Shown here: positions 52,322-62,356 of the stretch, piece after piece
Layout of the letters: every line of letters starts with the position of its first letter
Numbering within the stretch: position 1 is the first letter of the stretch
NCBI GenBank assembly: GCA_041665525.1
Contig: JBAYIS010000003.1
Coordinates: forward strand, 124,001-188,000
Reading direction: 5' to 3'
DNA: 64,000 nt
From: UBA8401 sp041665525
Lineage (GTDB): Bacteria > Bacteroidota > Ignavibacteria > UBA10030 > UBA8401
The notes under the pieces: model-generated
What the model saw: only the letters and a program-made list of their open reading frames with translations
Told to the model about the DNA's origin: nothing
The model's database searches: none
Position numbers and translations under genes: made by a program

Positions 52322-55210
52322 TTACAGTTCATTCTTCAGATATTGTCCGGTGTAGGAATGTTTCAACGCAGCAACATATTCCGGAGTTCCCTCGGCGATA
52401 ATCATTCCTCCTCCCGACCCACCTTCCGGACCAAGATCAATGATCCAGTCGGCAGTTTTAATCACATCAAGATTGTGTTCAATCACCACCACAGTGTTCC
52501 CCTTTTCTACCAGCTTATTCAGCACTTCCAGCAGCATTTTCACATCATCAAAATGTAATCCCGTCGTCGGTTCGTCCAGGATATATAATGTATTACCCGT
52601 TCCGACCTTTGAAAGTTCCGTGGAGAGTTTCACACGCTGCGCTTCGCCGCCGGAAAGAGTTGTGGCCTGTTGGCCAAGATGAATATACCCAAGACCAACA
52701 TCGAACAACGTCTGGATCTTTCTGTTCATCACCGGCATCTCACTGAAAAATCCCTGCGCTTCTTCTACCGTCATTTCCAATACATCGGAGATCGATTTCC
52801 CTTTATAGAGTACTTCCAGCGTTTCACGATTATACCGCTTCCCCCGGCAAACGTCGCATTGTACATAGACATCGGGAAGAAAATTCATCTCGATCTTCTT
52901 CACGCCATCCCCTTCACACGCTTCACATCGTCCGCCTTTCACATTAAAACTGAATCTACCGGACTTGTATCCACGGATTTTCGATTCCGGCAATTGTGCG
53001 AACAGATCGCGGATGAATGTGAACAATCCCGTATAGGTTGCCGGATTAGAACGGGGTGTCCTGCCGATTGGGGATTGGTCGATATCAATCACTTTGTCAA
53101 TATGCTCGATTCCGTCAATCGCTCGATAGGGATAGACCTGGATCTTCGTTTTATAGAATTTTTGAGAAAGGATCGGATAAAGCGTCTCATTAATAAGCGT
53201 CGATTTTCCCGAACCGCTAACACCTGTAACGCACGTCAGGGTTCCAAGCGGGATATGAAGGTCGACATTTTGCAAATTGTTTCCGGTGGCACCGGAAATC
53301 GAGAGATATTTAGCGTTTCCTTTTCTTCTGAATGCCGGCACTTCGATGTTCTTTTTTCCGGTAAGGTATTCTATTGTAGATGAACGATCTCCAACTTTTT
53401 TGGAAAGTCCGTTCTTGAATTCTGCCGGCGAGCCTGCAGCGACCAGTTCTCCGCCATGCTCTCCAGCTCTCGGTCCGAGATCAACGATAAAATCGGAATT
53501 CTCCATCATCTCCTTATCGTGTTCTACAACCAAAACAGTGTTTCCAAGATCGCGAAGATTTTTCAGTGAGCTGATCAGTTTTGAATTATCCCGTTGATGC
53601 AGTCCGATACTCGGTTCATCCAGGATATAGAGTACACCAACCAGCTGCGAGCCGATCTGCGTGGCCAAACGGATTCGCTGCGCTTCACCGCCGGAAAGCG
53701 TCCGTGCTGCCCTGTCCAGCGTCAGATATCCTAATCCGACGTCCACCATAAATCCCAACCGCTGGCTAATCTCTTTCAAGATCGGCCGTGCGATCTCCAA
53801 CTGCCGCGCTGAAAAGGAAAGTGTAGTAAAGAATTTTTGTGATTCCACCAATGATTTTTTAACGATATCGGAAATCGTATGCCGCAGTCCGGTCTTCTCA
53901 TCCTCAAGCTGAATGGCAAGATTCTCCTTCCGAAGACGTCCGCCGTCGCACGACGGACAGACCTTCGTGCTCATGAAACTCTCCACCCATTCGCGAATTT
54001 TCAATGACGCGGTATCATTGTAATATTCCTGCAGCATTTTCATCACGCCGTCGTACCGATGTTTGTAGGTAGTCGTACGCCCGCCCGCATAGGTGTATTC
54101 CACCTCGATCTTTTCTCCATTCGTGCCATACAGCAATTCATCAAGTGCAGCTTTGGAATAATTTTTTATGGGGGTACTATAATCCAGTTTATGTCGTTTA
54201 AGAACTGCTCGCACCTGTGCATAGAACCAGGTGGAACGCGGTTTACCCAGCGGCGCGATTCCTTCTTCTTGCAAAGACAAATTCGGATTGGGAATGATGA
54301 GGGAAAGGTCAAAATCTTTCTTCTCACCGAGTCCTTCGCACGCAGAACAGGCGCCGGTGGTGGTGTTGAATGAGAATGAATTGGGCGCCGGTTCTTCATA
54401 GCTCGTGCCGCACAACGGACATGAATATTTCTTGCTGAAGAGAATATCCCGAGAACCATCGTTGACGATCAACACTCCTTCGCCGAATTGCAGTGCAACT
54501 TCGACGGAATCGGCAATACGGGAGCGGCTTTCCTTTTTAATCTGGATCCTGTCTACCACAACTTCAATATTGTGGATCTTATACCGGTCGAGTTTCAATC
54601 CTTTGCTGATCTCCAGCACTTCATTGTCCACTCGGACTCGTAGAAAACCATCCTTCAGGATCTTCTCGAATAATTCTCTGTAATGACCTTTCCGTCCTTT
54701 CACGATCGGCGCAAGGATCTGGATCTTCGTCCCCTGCGGCAGTTTCACGATGGCATCTATAATCTGATCGACACTTTGTCTCTGTACACGGGAACCGTCA
54801 TGGATGCAAAATTGTGTGCCGACACGGGCATAGAGCAGACGGAGAAAATCATATACCTCCGTCACAGTACCGACCGTTGAACGGGGATTCGTGCTGACCG
54901 TTTTCTGTTCGATGGAGATCGCTGGAGAGAGCCCTTCGATGTAATCGACATCCGGCCGTTCCATCAACCCTAAAAATTGACGGGCATATGCAGAGAGTGA
55001 TTCGACATACCGTCGCTGTCCTTCGGCATAGATGGTATCGAATGCAAGTGATGATTTCCCTGAACCGGATAGTCCGGTGATCACTACGAGCTTATCTCGC
55101 GGAATTTCAACATCGATGTTCTTAAGATTATGCTCGCGCGCCCCTTTCACCACCAGCATATTCTGTTCTGTAGTATCGGAAGTAATGGGAGCGGATTTTG
55201 ATTTTTTCAT
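52322..55210 (-). CDS. uvrA: excinuclease ABC subunit A
   Basis: Damage-recognition ATPase of nucleotide excision repair. Two ABC cassettes: first Walker A in VVITGLSGSGKSSLAFDTIY, signature TLSGGEAQRIRLATQIGSQL; second Walker A TGVSGSGKSTLINETLYP, signature TLSGGEAQRVKLSTELSKVG. Two zinc fingers are visible (CPLCGTSYEEP with CSACEGLG; CEACEGDG with CDVCRG). 962 residues from the ATG at 55210; a TTG at 55234 would add eight. No other uvr gene is near. Confidence 0.97.
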   Translation of the reverse strand: MKKSKSAPITSDTTEQNMLVVKGAREHNLKNIDVEIPRDKLVVITGLSGSGKSSLAFDTIYAEGQRRYVESLSAYARQFLGLMERPDVDYIEGLSPAISIEQKTVSTNPRSTVGTVTEVYDFLRLLYARVGTQFCIHDGSRVQRQSVDQIIDAIVKLPQGTKIQILAPIVKGRKGHYRELFEKILKDGFLRVRVDNEVLEISKGLKLDRYKIHNIEVVVDRIQIKKESRSRIADSVEVALQFGEGVLIVNDGSRDILFSKKYSCPLCGTSYEEPAPNSFSFNTTTGACSACEGLGEKKDFDLSLIIPNPNLSLQEEGIAPLGKPRSTWFYAQVRAVLKRHKLDYSTPIKNYSKAALDELLYGTNGEKIEVEYTYAGGRTTTYKHRYDGVMKMLQEYYNDTASLKIREWVESFMSTKVCPSCDGGRLRKENLAIQLEDEKTGLRHTISDIVKKSLVESQKFFTTLSFSARQLEIARPILKEISQRLGFMVDVGLGYLTLDRAARTLSGGEAQRIRLATQIGSQLVGVLYILDEPSIGLHQRDNSKLISSLKNLRDLGNTVLVVEHDKEMMENSDFIVDLGPRAGEHGGELVAAGSPAEFKNGLSKKVGDRSSTIEYLTGKKNIEVPAFRRKGNAKYLSISGATGNNLQNVDLHIPLGTLTCVTGVSGSGKSTLINETLYPILSQKFYKTKIQVYPYRAIDGIEHIDKVIDIDQSPIGRTPRSNPATYTGLFTFIRDLFAQLPESKIRGYKSGRFSFNVKGGRCEACEGDGVKKIEMNFLPDVYVQCDVCRGKRYNRETLEVLYKGKSISDVLEMTVEEAQGFFSEMPVMNRKIQTLFDVGLGYIHLGQQATTLSGGEAQRVKLSTELSKVGTGNTLYILDEPTTGLHFDDVKMLLEVLNKLVEKGNTVVVIEHNLDVIKTADWIIDLGPEGGSGGGMIIAEGTPEYVAALKHSYTGQYLKNEL

Positions 55211-55322
55211 AGGAGATGGTTTACGATATGCCAAGAGTTGAACCGAGTTCGCGTTCGGCGAAATTCAAAAGGTAAGATACTGAAAGTTGATCGGAGAGGC
55301 AAAGGTTGACGGTGGGAGGCAG

Positions 55323-55456
55323 TGTCTCAATTTAACAGATACCGTCATGCCGAACTCGTTTCGGCATCATATTAGTTAGGAAAGTTGCTGACATTCGTCA
55401 GTGACGAAGTCATCACTTTGTGACATGACGCAGTTCTTAAATTTCAAATTAAGACA
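55323..55456. repeat. structured non-coding element upstream of uvrA
   Basis: 134 bases bounded by near-perfect inverted ends TGTCTCAATTT (55323-55333) and AAATTAAGACA (55446-55456), 10 of 11 matching. Inside are hairpins ATGCCGAA/TTCGGCAT (around 55347-55367), CTGAC/GTCAG and TCAC/GTGA (around 55388-55423). It lies between the uvrA start and the DUF58 stop and has no open reading frame of note. It may be a mobile palindromic repeat or a terminator cluster. Confidence 0.5.
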
Positions 55457-55473
55457 CGACCCGGCGGGAAAGG

Positions 55474-56388
55474 TCACCCAATACGCTGCCGTTTGTTCAA
55501 ATAGTGGAGCAGTGCGGTATCAAACGGTGTGGCAGTATCCAGAAGAATATAATCAATGGAATTTTCCCGGCATTCCCGTTTGTATCGATCCATGAAACTT
55601 TTCATCGATTCCTGATATGCTTTTTGAATGTGGTACGGCTGCGTGGTAATCATTTCTCCGGTCTCGACATCCTTAAAGACGGCATCATTGCCAAAGGCAA
55701 AGGACCGTTCCAGGGGGTCCAGAATGTGCATCACCAGAACTTCGTGGTGGTTATGCCGGAAATGTTTTAGGGCCGCCATGACGGCGGATGGATCATCGAA
55801 CAGATCGCTCAAAACAATAACCAAACCACGGCGGGAAATACGCTCCGCCAATTGATGCAATGCAACCGCGGAGTTCGTCGTAGTACTTGGCTGGATTTTT
55901 TCGAGTTCCATCAACACTCGGCGCAGATGTTGCTTGGTAGCGTGCGGCGGAATTGACGACCGGACTGCGGAATCAAATAAGGTTAATCCGACAGCATCCC
56001 TCTGTTGGATCATCAAATAAGAAAGTGATGCGGCAACGTACGATGCATATTCAATTTTCGAGATTCTCCGCTCTTTTTCACCAGGCACATCCGAAGCAAA
56101 GCGCATCGATGCGCTTGTATCAAGGACGATATATGATTTTAGGTTCGTCTCTTCTTCGAATTGTTTTACATAGAAGCGGTCCGTCTTGCCATATACCCGC
56201 CAATCGATCCTGCGAATCTCATCCCCGGGCATATATTGACGGTGTTCCGCAAACTCTACGCTAAACCCATGATACGGGCTTTTATGCAGTCCGGTGATGA
56301 ATCCCTCCACCACCAATCGCGCCCGCAGCTCCATATTCGACAATTTGGAGACGACTTCAGGACGAAGATATTTCAGTTGAGTCTGCAT
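55474..56388 (-). CDS. DUF58 domain-containing protein
   Basis: A 304-residue protein of the DUF58/von Willebrand A-like group. FSVEFAEHRQYMPGDEIRRI and IDWRVYGKTDRFYVKQFEEE is the DUF58 hallmark; IVLDTSASMRFASDVPGE is an A-domain DxSxS metal site. Usually next to a MoxR ATPase and BatA-like genes in an aerotolerance cluster, but none is adjacent here. Starts right after the BamD-like lipoprotein stop (TAA-ATG). Confidence 0.9.
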   Translation of the reverse strand: MQTQLKYLRPEVVSKLSNMELRARLVVEGFITGLHKSPYHGFSVEFAEHRQYMPGDEIRRIDWRVYGKTDRFYVKQFEEETNLKSYIVLDTSASMRFASDVPGEKERRISKIEYASYVAASLSYLMIQQRDAVGLTLFDSAVRSSIPPHATKQHLRRVLMELEKIQPSTTTNSAVALHQLAERISRRGLVIVLSDLFDDPSAVMAALKHFRHNHHEVLVMHILDPLERSFAFGNDAVFKDVETGEMITTQPYHIQKAYQESMKSFMDRYKRECRENSIDYILLDTATPFDTALLHYLNKRQRIG

Positions 56389-56886
56389 TTATTGTTTTGT
56401 GATCTCTTTATTCCGTTGAAATTTGCTTTCCAAAACTTCTTGAGTGGATCTTCCGAAACTCTCTAATTCCAATTTTACCGAAGGAGCGAGATCGTGTTTG
56501 GGATACTTTTTCAGAAAATCCTCATAATACCATCGGGCACTGTCGATCATTTGCAAATTATTTCCGTAGATGTAACCGACAAGGAACAACGATACCGCCG
56601 CCGGCTGAAGGTCAGGATACTTATCAATGAAGAGTTTATAATTGTTGAGCGCTTCGCGCGGATGATTTTGGAAACGATGGCTTTCAGCCAGTGCAAACCG
56701 TGCCCATCCCGCAAATCGGCCATCCGGATATTCCTTGAGAATCTGTTCCGAGACGATCCGGGTAGAATCCCAATTATTTGCATTTTTCGCTTGTTCCACT
56801 TTCAACCACATTTCCTCATCTGTTAACGAAGAACATCCCGAAAAAAAAAGAATGAAGACAATCGCAACGTATTTCATAGATATCAC
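56389..56886 (-). CDS. BamD-like TPR lipoprotein
   Basis: 165-residue lipoprotein (lipobox at YVAIVFILFFSGC) with two or three tetratricopeptide-like repeats: QILKEYPDGRFAGWARFALA, NYKLFIDKYPDLQPAAVSLF and YYEDFLKKYPKHDLAPSVKL. The pattern (YPDG.FA.WA...A) is that of BamD/YfgL-associated outer-membrane TPR proteins, though shorter (BamD about 245). GTG at 56886 overlaps the rsmB stop (GTGA); ATG at 56877 gives an equally good signal peptide. Confidence 0.8.
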   Translation of the reverse strand: MISMKYVAIVFILFFSGCSSLTDEEMWLKVEQAKNANNWDSTRIVSEQILKEYPDGRFAGWARFALAESHRFQNHPREALNNYKLFIDKYPDLQPAAVSLFLVGYIYGNNLQMIDSARWYYEDFLKKYPKHDLAPSVKLELESFGRSTQEVLESKFQRNKEITKQ

Positions 56887-58163
56887 ATAGTTCGTTTCAT
56901 GACTGCTGCAAAGAAGCCGTCCGTATTGTTTCGCTGCGGCAGTAATTGAAAATATTTGTTTGTGGAGAGATGTGCAAGATGATACCGTTCCAGAACGGAC
57001 CCGGGAGGAATGAGCTCAAATTCCGGATGGTCTGTCAGGAATCGTTCGACGACATCATCGTTCTCATGTTTCATCAAGGAACAGGTTGCATAGACGAGCC
57101 GTCCTCCCGGCTTTACATAGCGGGCATTCAGCGATAGGATTGAGCTCTGTTTCGCATGAAGTTCTTCGACCATCTGTTCACTCACTGTCCATTTCATGCC
57201 GGGATTCCGTCTAATGGTGCCGGTTCCTGTGCACGGTGCATCGACGAGTACAAAATCCGCCGCACCCGATAATGACTCTATCACTTCGCCTTCGTGGATA
57301 ACCCTTGCACGGATGGAATCGACACCGCTCCTTCGTATTCGTTTCCGTAACTCTTCAAGCCGAAAGGAATGCGTGTCCAGAGCAAATATCTCTCCTCGGT
57401 TCTTCATCAGTGCGGCCAGTGCCAATGCTTTCCCGCCGGCACCGGCACACGCATCAATAACTTTCGAACCGGGTTTAGGATCTACCAGAAGAGCCAGCAG
57501 CTGGCTCCCTTCGTCCTGCACTTCAAATAGTCCGTCCTTGAACGCATTTAACTGAAAAAGATTTGTCCGTCGCTTCAGATGCAATCCGGAAGGAGAATAT
57601 TCACTGATGTCTGTGTCCAGTCCTTCACTTTGCAGTTTCCGCTGACATTCTTCCCGTGTTGTTTTGATGGTATTTACACGAATGGTCATCGGTGCCTGCG
57701 TGTTTAATGCCGAACACAATGGTTCCAGCGACTCCGTCCCGAACTGTGTCAACCATTCCCTCACCATCCATTCCTGAAGGGAATACTTTACCGCTGTTGT
57801 TTCGATCAGGGAATCCGAGGCCGGTTCTATTCCTGCCTGATGTGCAATCACCGCAACAACGTCCGACGACAGGCCCATTTCTGCAGCGAGATCTTCCAGA
57901 GTCGCCTTCTTCTCAAAAAGTAAATATGCCGCACAGAGGTAACGATGGTTGGATTCTTTCTGCACAGCTGCGAGAATCCATTCGATCCTTTTTTTATGGC
58001 GCAGCATACCGTACACAGTCTCGGCGATGAACCGTCTGTCCTTTGAGCCGAGATATTTTCGTGCGCGGAAAAAATAATCGATGTGCCTGTCGGCTGGTTT
58101 CAACGAGACGGTGACTTCTGAATACAATTCGAGTACATGACCGATCAATGAAGCAAGTTTCAT
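56883..58163 (-). CDS. rsmB: 16S rRNA (cytosine-967 C5) methyltransferase
   Basis: Methylates C967 of 16S rRNA. N-terminal NusB-like helical domain (residues 1-140), then the methyltransferase with SAM motif GSKVIDACAGAGGKALALAA, the conserved VLVDAPCTGTGTIRRNPGMK and the second Cys in LVYATCSLMKHEND; the two Cys are the catalytic pair of the family. 426 residues, full length. Confidence 0.93.
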   Translation of the reverse strand: MKLASLIGHVLELYSEVTVSLKPADRHIDYFFRARKYLGSKDRRFIAETVYGMLRHKKRIEWILAAVQKESNHRYLCAAYLLFEKKATLEDLAAEMGLSSDVVAVIAHQAGIEPASDSLIETTAVKYSLQEWMVREWLTQFGTESLEPLCSALNTQAPMTIRVNTIKTTREECQRKLQSEGLDTDISEYSPSGLHLKRRTNLFQLNAFKDGLFEVQDEGSQLLALLVDPKPGSKVIDACAGAGGKALALAALMKNRGEIFALDTHSFRLEELRKRIRRSGVDSIRARVIHEGEVIESLSGAADFVLVDAPCTGTGTIRRNPGMKWTVSEQMVEELHAKQSSILSLNARYVKPGGRLVYATCSLMKHENDDVVERFLTDHPEFELIPPGSVLERYHLAHLSTNKYFQLLPQRNNTDGFFAAVMKRTM

Positions 58164-58172
58164 ATTGTTTGT

Positions 58173-59078
58173 TTAGACCTCAATAACATCTGCATTCATT
58201 TCGGAAGTACGGTAGGCACGGGCCATACGTGGTGTGTTAAAGGCAACAAACGGTTTCCCAGAATGATCCAGCACGATGACACCGCCGAAACCATCTACTT
58301 TTTTCTTTAATCGTTCTATCCCGAACCGGGCTGCGGCTTCGCCATCTTTTCCCAGCAATTCCATTTGATCGATAATCGTCTTTGCAAGACCGACCTTGAT
58401 GATTGCCTCCCCCCACCCGGAACTGGAAACTCCACCCACACGGGAATCTGCATACGTACCGCTACCAATCAATGGTGAATCCCCGATCCGGCCCGGATAT
58501 TTGTTAGGCGAGCCCCCGGTCGATGTACCGGCAATGATATTCCCTTCCATGTCCAACGCGACAGCGCCGACAGTATCGGATGGAAGCGCCCCTTTAAATG
58601 TATCTTTTGCGGAGAATTTCTTTTGAGATTGCAGCTGCTTCCATCGCTGCAATTCCCGGACAGTAATCAGGTCATCTTTCTTGCATGTCGGAAGACCATT
58701 TTCTTTGGCAAATCGAACCGCACCTATCCCCGAATGCAAGATATGCTCGCTTTTTTCCATAATCCTACGGGCAAGGGTTATTGGGTTTGGAATGTTCTGC
58801 ACTGCTGCAACAGCACCGCACCGGAACGTTGTACCGTGCATGATACTTGCGTCTAGTTCCACTTCACCATGAGCGTTCACAAATGATCCCCTGCCGGCGT
58901 CAAAAGTTGGGTCATTTTCCAAAACCCGGATCGATTGTTCAACAGCATCAACACCGCTTCCGCCATTCGACAAGATCTTCCACCCAATCGCGAGTGCATT
59001 TGATACACCCTTTTTATGGGCATCGACCATATCATCGGGAATATCCCAGGCACCGCCATGAATTATTAGAGAGATCAT
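58173..59078 (-). CDS. isoaspartyl peptidase / plant-type L-asparaginase
   Basis: Ntn-hydrolase that cleaves isoaspartyl dipeptides or asparagine after self-processing. ISLIIHGGAWDIPDDMVDAH at the start, and the precursor-cleavage site before the Thr nucleophile in SDTVGAVALDMEGNIIAGT, followed by STGGSPNKYPGRIGDSPLIG. 301 residues. No signal peptide, so cytoplasmic. Confidence 0.94.
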   Translation of the reverse strand: MISLIIHGGAWDIPDDMVDAHKKGVSNALAIGWKILSNGGSGVDAVEQSIRVLENDPTFDAGRGSFVNAHGEVELDASIMHGTTFRCGAVAAVQNIPNPITLARRIMEKSEHILHSGIGAVRFAKENGLPTCKKDDLITVRELQRWKQLQSQKKFSAKDTFKGALPSDTVGAVALDMEGNIIAGTSTGGSPNKYPGRIGDSPLIGSGTYADSRVGGVSSSGWGEAIIKVGLAKTIIDQMELLGKDGEAAARFGIERLKKKVDGFGGVIVLDHSGKPFVAFNTPRMARAYRTSEMNADVIEV

Positions 59079-59175
59079 AGGTAAGAAGGTGATTCGTTAA
59101 TCAATTTCGTAGAAATTTACTCAATAAAAATTATTCGTCCTACGGAAATATTCAATACAAATCCATTTAAAATGA

Positions 59176-59201
59176 AAAAGACGGTCGTTAGACCGTCTTT
59201 T
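59176..59201 (-). terminator. intrinsic terminator
   Basis: 11-base stem AAAAGACGGTC (59176-59186) / GACCGTCTTTT (59191-59201), GTTA loop. It lies 24 bases after the stop of the 73-residue membrane protein. It separates that gene from the asparaginase. Confidence 0.75.
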
Positions 59202-59224
59202 CTGTAACAATTTCTCACTGTTCT

Positions 59225-59446
59225 TTATTTGTTCCAAGGCAATGCTGTGAATCGATTGAGATTGGATTTGGTGATATCCTTTTCGATATCCCGCAATGCA
59301 AAAAGAATGATAACAGCGACAATAAAGAACAATTCCTGCGGCAATGCAATAAGAGCAATCGTAAAACTGGAAATCATGACCGCAATGTTAAAAAACAAAG
59401 TGTATTTCTCTTTCTTTTTAAACTCTACAGTATCAGAATTCTTCAT
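59225..59446 (-). CDS. small hypothetical membrane protein
   Basis: 73 residues from the ATG at 59446, preceded by AAGGGGAG. Two hydrophobic helices (TLFFNIAVMISSFTIALIAL and LFFIVAVIILFAL) and a short charged tail. A longer frame in the same phase runs into the patatin-gene upstream region and has no sign of being coding. Divergent from the patatin gene; terminated at 59201. Function unknown. Confidence 0.6.
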   Translation of the reverse strand: MKNSDTVEFKKKEKYTLFFNIAVMISSFTIALIALPQELFFIVAVIILFALRDIEKDITKSNLNRFTALPWNK

Positions 59447-59602
59447 AGCTCCCCTTTGGTTGTTTTTGATGGATGTAAAATACAGGATAATGCTTACCAG
59501 TCTGTGATGATAATCATCTGAAAGGATATCCATACATCGGACATGGGTTACCGAAATTATCAGGCATTTTTTTTCGGAATTGCATATATTTACCCAGTGT
59601 CT

Positions 59603-62356
59603 ATGATCAATATTAATCCTCGCCATTTTCTTTTTCTTTACTGCATCGTTTTTCTTTTTTCTGCAGCGTTCGTCTTTCCTCAGGGACAGGTGATCGAACT
59701 CAATCCTCTTTTTTCGGATCGCCCGGACGAGCAGGAATCCGTCATTAATTTCAAGCCGATCAAGCGGCCGACCATTTGCCTGGTACTGAGCGGAGGCGGA
59801 TCCCGTGGTATGGCGCACCTGGGTGTGATTAAAGAATTAGAAAAAAACAACATTCCTATCGATTACATCGTGGGTACAAGTATCGGCGGGATCATTGGCG
59901 GACTTTATGCCTCCGGTTATACCACCGAGCAGTTGGAAAATTTGATCGATACAACCGATTGGAACTACATTCTTGCTCTGACGCAGGATACAGAACGAGA
60001 ACATCTCTATTTTTCCCACAAAGTTGCTGCAGACAGGAAGCAACTGACCCTGCGCTTCGACGGACTGACACCTATTCTGCCATCAGCCTTATCCAGCGGA
60101 CAACGGTTGACAAATTTTATTAACCAACTGACTCTGCAGAGTCTCTATCATCCCGTGAAGACATTCGATGATCTCAAAATCCCGTTCAGGTGTGTTTCCA
60201 CAGACCTCATCTCGGGAAAGCAGATTGTTTTCAGTTCCGGAAATCTCTCCGAAGCGCTCCGTGCAAGCATTTCCATCCCGCTGCTATTTAATCCTTTAAA
60301 AAAGGATACGATGGAACTTACCGACGGAGGATTGCGGTCCAATATTCCGGTTGATGTCGCAAAGCGGCTGGGGGCGGATATTATTATCGCTGTCAATACT
60401 ACCAGTCCTATGCGTAATGCAAAGCAGCTGAATAATCCCTGGGAGGTGACAGATCAGATCGTGAACATCATGGCCCAGGATGCGAACAAACGGTCATTGG
60501 ACAGCGCTACCATCGTTATCACTCCGGATCTTGGATTCTATCCTTCCACTGATTTTTCGAATCTTTCTTTTGCAGTGAAACAGGGAAAACAAGCAGCTCA
60601 CGATGCAATCTCCGCGATTCGGGATACCATTGAGAGCAGACAGCGGAACCTTTTTTTCGACAATTCCCCTTTGTCAAATTTCTCATTTGCACTGCGTACT
60701 GTCACAATGAACGAATTTCCATTCGATTCAATCACACAAAAAGAACTGCAAACGGGAGGCAAATCGAGCGTACCGAAGATCCGGGAATTATTAACGAATA
60801 TCTACAATACTGGATGGTACCGGAATGTTCATGCAGCGATGACCATTGAAGGCCAGTCGGCAGATATCACGCTCATGCTCGAACCGAATCCGATCTTGCA
60901 TAGCGTTAACATTACCGGGAATACCTTGATCGATTCTACCGCATTGACCAGTTCGTTTAATTCTTTGCTAGGGTATCCAGTCAATTTCCCAAGATTGAAA
61001 ACAGCCTACGAAGATTTGTTGGGCATGTACCGGACGGACGGATATTCCCTGGCCCGCATAACATCGGAACGTTTCGATTCGACAACGGGAACTCTTTCCC
61101 TAACGATTAATGAAGGAACAATCTTTAAAATTTATCTCCGCGGAAAAGAAAAATCGCGCGATTGGGTGATCTGGCGGGAGCTTGGATTTCGCGACGGCAG
61201 TCTCTTTACCGTTGAAAAAGGAAAAACCGCGCTGACCAATCTCGATGGGACGAATCTGTTCGACCAGGTGCTGATGGATGTCGGATTCGAAGATGGACGA
61301 CCGACGATTACCATTCAAATGGAAGAAAAATCAACAGAAGTTTCACGCCTTGGATTCCGGCTTGATAACGAACGGAACTTGCAGCCATCGATCGAATTTA
61401 GGAATGAGAACCTGCTTGGTACAGCGACGGAAATCGGAGCCAGTTTTGCCGGCGGATTGCGAAACCGGTTGTATGTTGCGGATTTTCAGGCGAACAGAAT
61501 CTTCAATTCCTACTTCACTTTAAATCTGGATGCGTACTATGATCTACGGGACATCTATACGTACGCAAACGATCCGAAGCATACCAACCGCAGTGCATTC
61601 GAACGGCTTCGCATCGGTGAATATCGTCAAATACTCTATGGCGTCTCTTTCCAATTGGGAAGACAAGTGGAACGATTGGGCATCTTCAATATTGAATACC
61701 GCATTGAAGCAGACGAGGCAAAATTCATTTCCGGGAACGGTTATCAGCCCGAACAATTCACACTGCAGGCGTTCCGGATTACTTCCACCATCGATTCCCG
61801 CGACCGGTATCCGTTCGCACGGCAGGGGTCGCTGACGAACTTCTCTTGGGAGACCGCAACTTCCACTCTGAAGAATGTTGTCGGCGATGTCGGGTATTCA
61901 AAAATCTATTTTGCATATGAGACGAACATTTCCTACGAAAACTTTACGCTTCATCCGAAGCTTATCGCCGGATTCGGCGATCAAACATTGCCGTTGACGC
62001 AGCAGTTTTCTCTGGGAGGGGAAGAATCGTTCTTTGGATTACGTGAATATGACTCGCGGGGAAGACAGATCTTTTTAACAAGTTTAGAATTCCGGACACG
62101 GTTTCCCTTCAAACTCATCTGGGATACCTACTTCCGTTTGCGGTATGATCTCGGCAATATTTGGCCGCAACGGGAGGATATCCGTATCAGAGACTTCCAT
62201 CACGGCATCGGCGGTATCGTTTCGTTGGATACACCTGCAGGTCCAATCAGTTTTTCTGTCGGGCGAAGTTTTTACGTGCGGCGGGATCTGCTGGAACAAC
62301 CGCTCACGCTCGGTCCGATTGTTGCATATTTCTCTCTCGGATATCCCATCCTTTAG
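59603..62356 (+). CDS. patatin-like phospholipase fused to an Omp85 barrel (PlpD-like)
   Basis: Predicted self-transported surface lipase (type V secretion, subtype d). Signal peptide (ININPRHFLFLYCIVFLFSA). Patatin domain at about 50-330: oxyanion CLVLSGGGSRGMAHLGVIKE, nucleophile Ser in DYIVGTSIGGIIGGLYASGY and the DGG motif in ELTDGGLRSNIPVDVAKRLG. Then a POTRA-like region (LHSVNITGNTLIDSTALTSS) and a 16-stranded-type barrel (LGFRLDNERNLQPSIEFRNE; SLGGEESFFGLREYDSRGRQ). ATG at 59603 gives 917 residues. Its stop overlaps the ABC permease stop by four bases. Ends in Leu, not Phe. Confidence 0.92.
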   Translation: MININPRHFLFLYCIVFLFSAAFVFPQGQVIELNPLFSDRPDEQESVINFKPIKRPTICLVLSGGGSRGMAHLGVIKELEKNNIPIDYIVGTSIGGIIGGLYASGYTTEQLENLIDTTDWNYILALTQDTEREHLYFSHKVAADRKQLTLRFDGLTPILPSALSSGQRLTNFINQLTLQSLYHPVKTFDDLKIPFRCVSTDLISGKQIVFSSGNLSEALRASISIPLLFNPLKKDTMELTDGGLRSNIPVDVAKRLGADIIIAVNTTSPMRNAKQLNNPWEVTDQIVNIMAQDANKRSLDSATIVITPDLGFYPSTDFSNLSFAVKQGKQAAHDAISAIRDTIESRQRNLFFDNSPLSNFSFALRTVTMNEFPFDSITQKELQTGGKSSVPKIRELLTNIYNTGWYRNVHAAMTIEGQSADITLMLEPNPILHSVNITGNTLIDSTALTSSFNSLLGYPVNFPRLKTAYEDLLGMYRTDGYSLARITSERFDSTTGTLSLTINEGTIFKIYLRGKEKSRDWVIWRELGFRDGSLFTVEKGKTALTNLDGTNLFDQVLMDVGFEDGRPTITIQMEEKSTEVSRLGFRLDNERNLQPSIEFRNENLLGTATEIGASFAGGLRNRLYVADFQANRIFNSYFTLNLDAYYDLRDIYTYANDPKHTNRSAFERLRIGEYRQILYGVSFQLGRQVERLGIFNIEYRIEADEAKFISGNGYQPEQFTLQAFRITSTIDSRDRYPFARQGSLTNFSWETATSTLKNVVGDVGYSKIYFAYETNISYENFTLHPKLIAGFGDQTLPLTQQFSLGGEESFFGLREYDSRGRQIFLTSLEFRTRFPFKLIWDTYFRLRYDLGNIWPQREDIRIRDFHHGIGGIVSLDTPAGPISFSVGRSFYVRRDLLEQPLTLGPIVAYFSLGYPIL

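Noticed and set aside
52670..53383. 237-residue plus-strand frame inside uvrA
   Set aside because: Antisense to conserved ABC-domain coding sequence; composition typical of a shadow frame.
59447..59818. N-terminal extension of the 73-residue membrane protein
   Set aside because: The extension overlaps the patatin gene and its upstream region and lacks a start signal; the ATG at 59446 has an SD.
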